Assembly (NCBI GenBank): GCA_021793055.1
Contig: JAJYTL010000180.1
Span: 1-6,743, forward strand
Direction of reading: 5' to 3'
DNA length: 6,743 bases
Origin: Pseudomonadota bacterium
GTDB taxonomy: Bacteria > Pseudomonadota > Alphaproteobacteria > Ferrovibrionales > Ferrovibrionaceae
Shown here: positions 5,521 to 6,743 of the stretch, piece after piece
How the letters are laid out: each line of letters opens with the position of its first letter
Numbering within the stretch: position 1 is the first letter of the stretch
Notes under the pieces: model-generated
Told to the model about the DNA's origin: nothing
Database searches by the model: none
Seen by the model: only the letters and a program-made list of their open reading frames with translations
Made by a program: the position numbers and the translations under genes

Positions 5521-6219
5521 TCACCCAAGATGGCGGTGGAGAAAGTCGAGTGAAAGGCCGAGAGCGCGATCCGCCTCGGGCTTCGAATAGGTCTTGCCGC
5601 CGTAGCGCGCGAAGGCGTGGTCGGCGTTCGGATACTGGTGAATTTCCACCAACGGATTGGGTGACAGGCGCCGCAACAGGAGATCGTTGACCTCGGCCTG
5701 AACCCAGCGGTCGCGCATCGCCATGTGCAGCATGAAGGGGCGATGCAGGTTTTTGACCTCGCGGATATTGTGCTCGATATAGGTCCCGTAATAGCCGACC
5801 GCACAATCGATATCGGTGCGGCAGCACATGAGATAGCAGAGCTTGCCGCCGAGGCAGTAACCGACCGCGCCGACCTTGCCGTTGCATTCCTTCAAGCCGG
5901 CGAGGTATTTGGCGGTGTCCTCCATGTCGCGGACGCCGAGGTCGTAGTCGAAGCCATAGTAGAGATCGAAGGCCTTCTCCACGTCCGCGGGATTGCCGTC
6001 CGAAAGCTCGACCCCCGGCTCCTGGCGCCAGAAGAGATCGGGCACGAGGCAGATCAAACCCGCTTCCGCGAACTCATGGGCGTGATGGCGCATCGTGTCG
6101 TTGACGCCCCAGATCTCCATGATCGCGATGACCGCGCCGACAGGCGTCTTGTCCGGAATCGCGAGATAGGCCCCCATCTCGCCGTCACGCAGCGGCACTC
6201 GAATGGTCTCCGTTTTCAT
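5521..6219 (-). CDS. Dienelactone hydrolase family protein
   Basis: This 232-residue alpha/beta hydrolase matches the length and active-site numbering of classical dienelactone hydrolases. The nucleophile Cys122 sits in GYCLGGK (120-126), Asp170 in MRDRW and His201 in NADHAF, and Glu35 in IMEIWGVND fills the position of the glutamate that controls the cysteine. The family hydrolyses dienelactone to maleylacetate in chloroaromatic breakdown, and relatives open other lactones or esters. The substrate here is unknown because no ring-cleaving dioxygenase is in view. The cell location is cytoplasmic, with no signal peptide. ATG 6219 is chosen because it gives the family's normal N terminus (MKTETIRVPLRDG) and active-site numbers within one of the classical enzyme. 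The upstream GGGG (6228-6231) is only a modest ribosome binding site. The frame is open to 6285 but would overlap the amidohydrolase gene. It lies 37 bp after that gene and is probably cotranscribed with it. Confidence 0.9.
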   Translation of the reverse strand: MKTETIRVPLRDGEMGAYLAIPDKTPVGAVIAIMEIWGVNDTMRHHAHEFAEAGLICLVPDLFWRQEPGVELSDGNPADVEKAFDLYYGFDYDLGVRDMEDTAKYLAGLKECNGKVGAVGYCLGGKLCYLMCCRTDIDCAVGYYGTYIEHNIREVKNLHRPFMLHMAMRDRWVQAEVNDLLLRRLSPNPLVEIHQYPNADHAFARYGGKTYSKPEADRALGLSLDFLHRHLG

Positions 6220-6256
6220 CCCTTGATCCCCATATCGGAAATGAGCGCCCGGCCGA

Positions 6257-6743
6257 TCAGCCGAGCCTGAGAAGGTCACGCGCATTGCCAGATAGAATGC
6301 GCTGCTTTTCCGCGTCCGAAATCTCGAGCGCGTTCACGGCGTTCACGGTTTCCCGGATCAACGCCCGTCCTTCCTCGGCGTCGAACGGCGCGTCGGTCGC
6401 GAACAGACAATGCGACGTGCCGAAAAAGGCATGGCCGCAGCGCGTCGCCGCCACCGAGCCGTTGAGCGCCGTGTCGGCATAGAGCATGCGGTAATAATCG
6501 CCGGGCCGCCGCCTCAGCCCCGCTTTCTCCGCGACCGGGTTCTTGCCGGTCTCGCCGTAGAAAATCTGATCGAAGCCGAGGTCGATCTTGCCCGCGAAAA
6601 ACGGCACCATGCCGCCCATGTGGTGGGTGATCATCTTGAGGCCCGGCATTTCGTCGAAGAGACCGGAGAAGATCAACCGGGTCACGCAGGCGGTGGTCTC
6701 GTACGGCCAGCCGAAGGTGAACCAGATCTCGTCCTCCGAGCGC
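6257..6743 (-). CDS. Amidohydrolase family protein, C-terminal part (5' end outside window)
   Basis: The frame is open from the right edge (first full codon 6742-6740) to the TGA at 6257-6259 and gives 161 residues, about half of a normal family member. It resembles the Amidohydrolase_2 group, which includes aminocarboxymuconate-semialdehyde decarboxylase and gamma-resorcylate decarboxylase. Visible signs are FGWPYETT (10-17), LIFSGLFDEMPGLKMITHHMGG (starting at 23) with the metal- or substrate-binding histidines 40-41, and the late catalytic aspartate Asp117 in FATDAPF. The N-terminal HxH metal motif is outside the window. Family members are metal-dependent TIM barrels that mostly decarboxylate or hydrolyse ring-derived acids. 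The internal GTG at 6685 is not the start, because the family sequence continues upstream without a break. It is followed 37 bp later by the dienelactone hydrolase gene, which suggests consecutive steps of one pathway. Confidence 0.85.
   Translation of the reverse strand, partial: RSEDEIWFTFGWPYETTACVTRLIFSGLFDEMPGLKMITHHMGGMVPFFAGKIDLGFDQIFYGETGKNPVAEKAGLRRRPGDYYRMLYADTALNGSVAATRCGHAFFGTSHCLFATDAPFDAEEGRALIRETVNAVNALEISDAEKQRILSGNARDLLRLG

Noticed and set aside
5725..6270. A 181-codon plus-strand open frame opposite the dienelactone hydrolase
   Set aside because: Antisense shadow of a gene with an intact active site.

Overview
The window is GC-rich and densely coded. Its proteins look like those of catabolic clusters in alphaproteobacteria (Rhizobiales or Rhodospirillales type). 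That placement is inferred from base composition and protein style, because there is no rRNA or other marker here. Six protein genes are visible, four complete and two cut by the window edges. All encode metabolic enzymes. I found no tRNA, rRNA, CRISPR array, insertion sequence or phage gene.

Layout. Left part, plus strand: the C-terminal third of a TcuA-like FAD dehydrogenase (ends at 553), then a second, different FAD-dependent oxidoreductase (601-2115). Minus strand, converging on them: a thiamine-diphosphate enzyme of the acetolactate synthase type (5009 to 3225) followed after 37 bp by an NAD-dependent epimerase/dehydratase (3187 to 2231). Further right, also minus strand: the C-terminal part of an amidohydrolase (enters at the right edge, ends at 6257) followed after 37 bp by a dienelactone hydrolase (6219 to 5521).

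The two convergent gene groups meet at five head-to-tail 28-bp repeats (2095-2234). The array contains the stop codon of the plus-strand gene at one end and that of the minus-strand gene at the other. The 511-bp gap 5010-5520 is the main control region. It holds a good sigma-70 type promoter for the thiamine-diphosphate gene, a 12-bp palindrome just upstream of its -35 box, two GC-rich hairpins and a perfect 23-bp AT-rich dyad that looks like a regulator binding site.

Function. An amidohydrolase of the decarboxylase/hydratase superfamily, a dienelactone hydrolase, two flavoprotein dehydrogenases (one of tricarballylate type), a C-C bond forming or cleaving ThDP enzyme and a sugar-nucleotide-type dehydrogenase together suggest breakdown of an organic acid or a ring-derived acid. 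The substrate cannot be read from the sequence. No single gene is outside known families. The least explained parts are the stop-to-stop repeat array and the structured control region.
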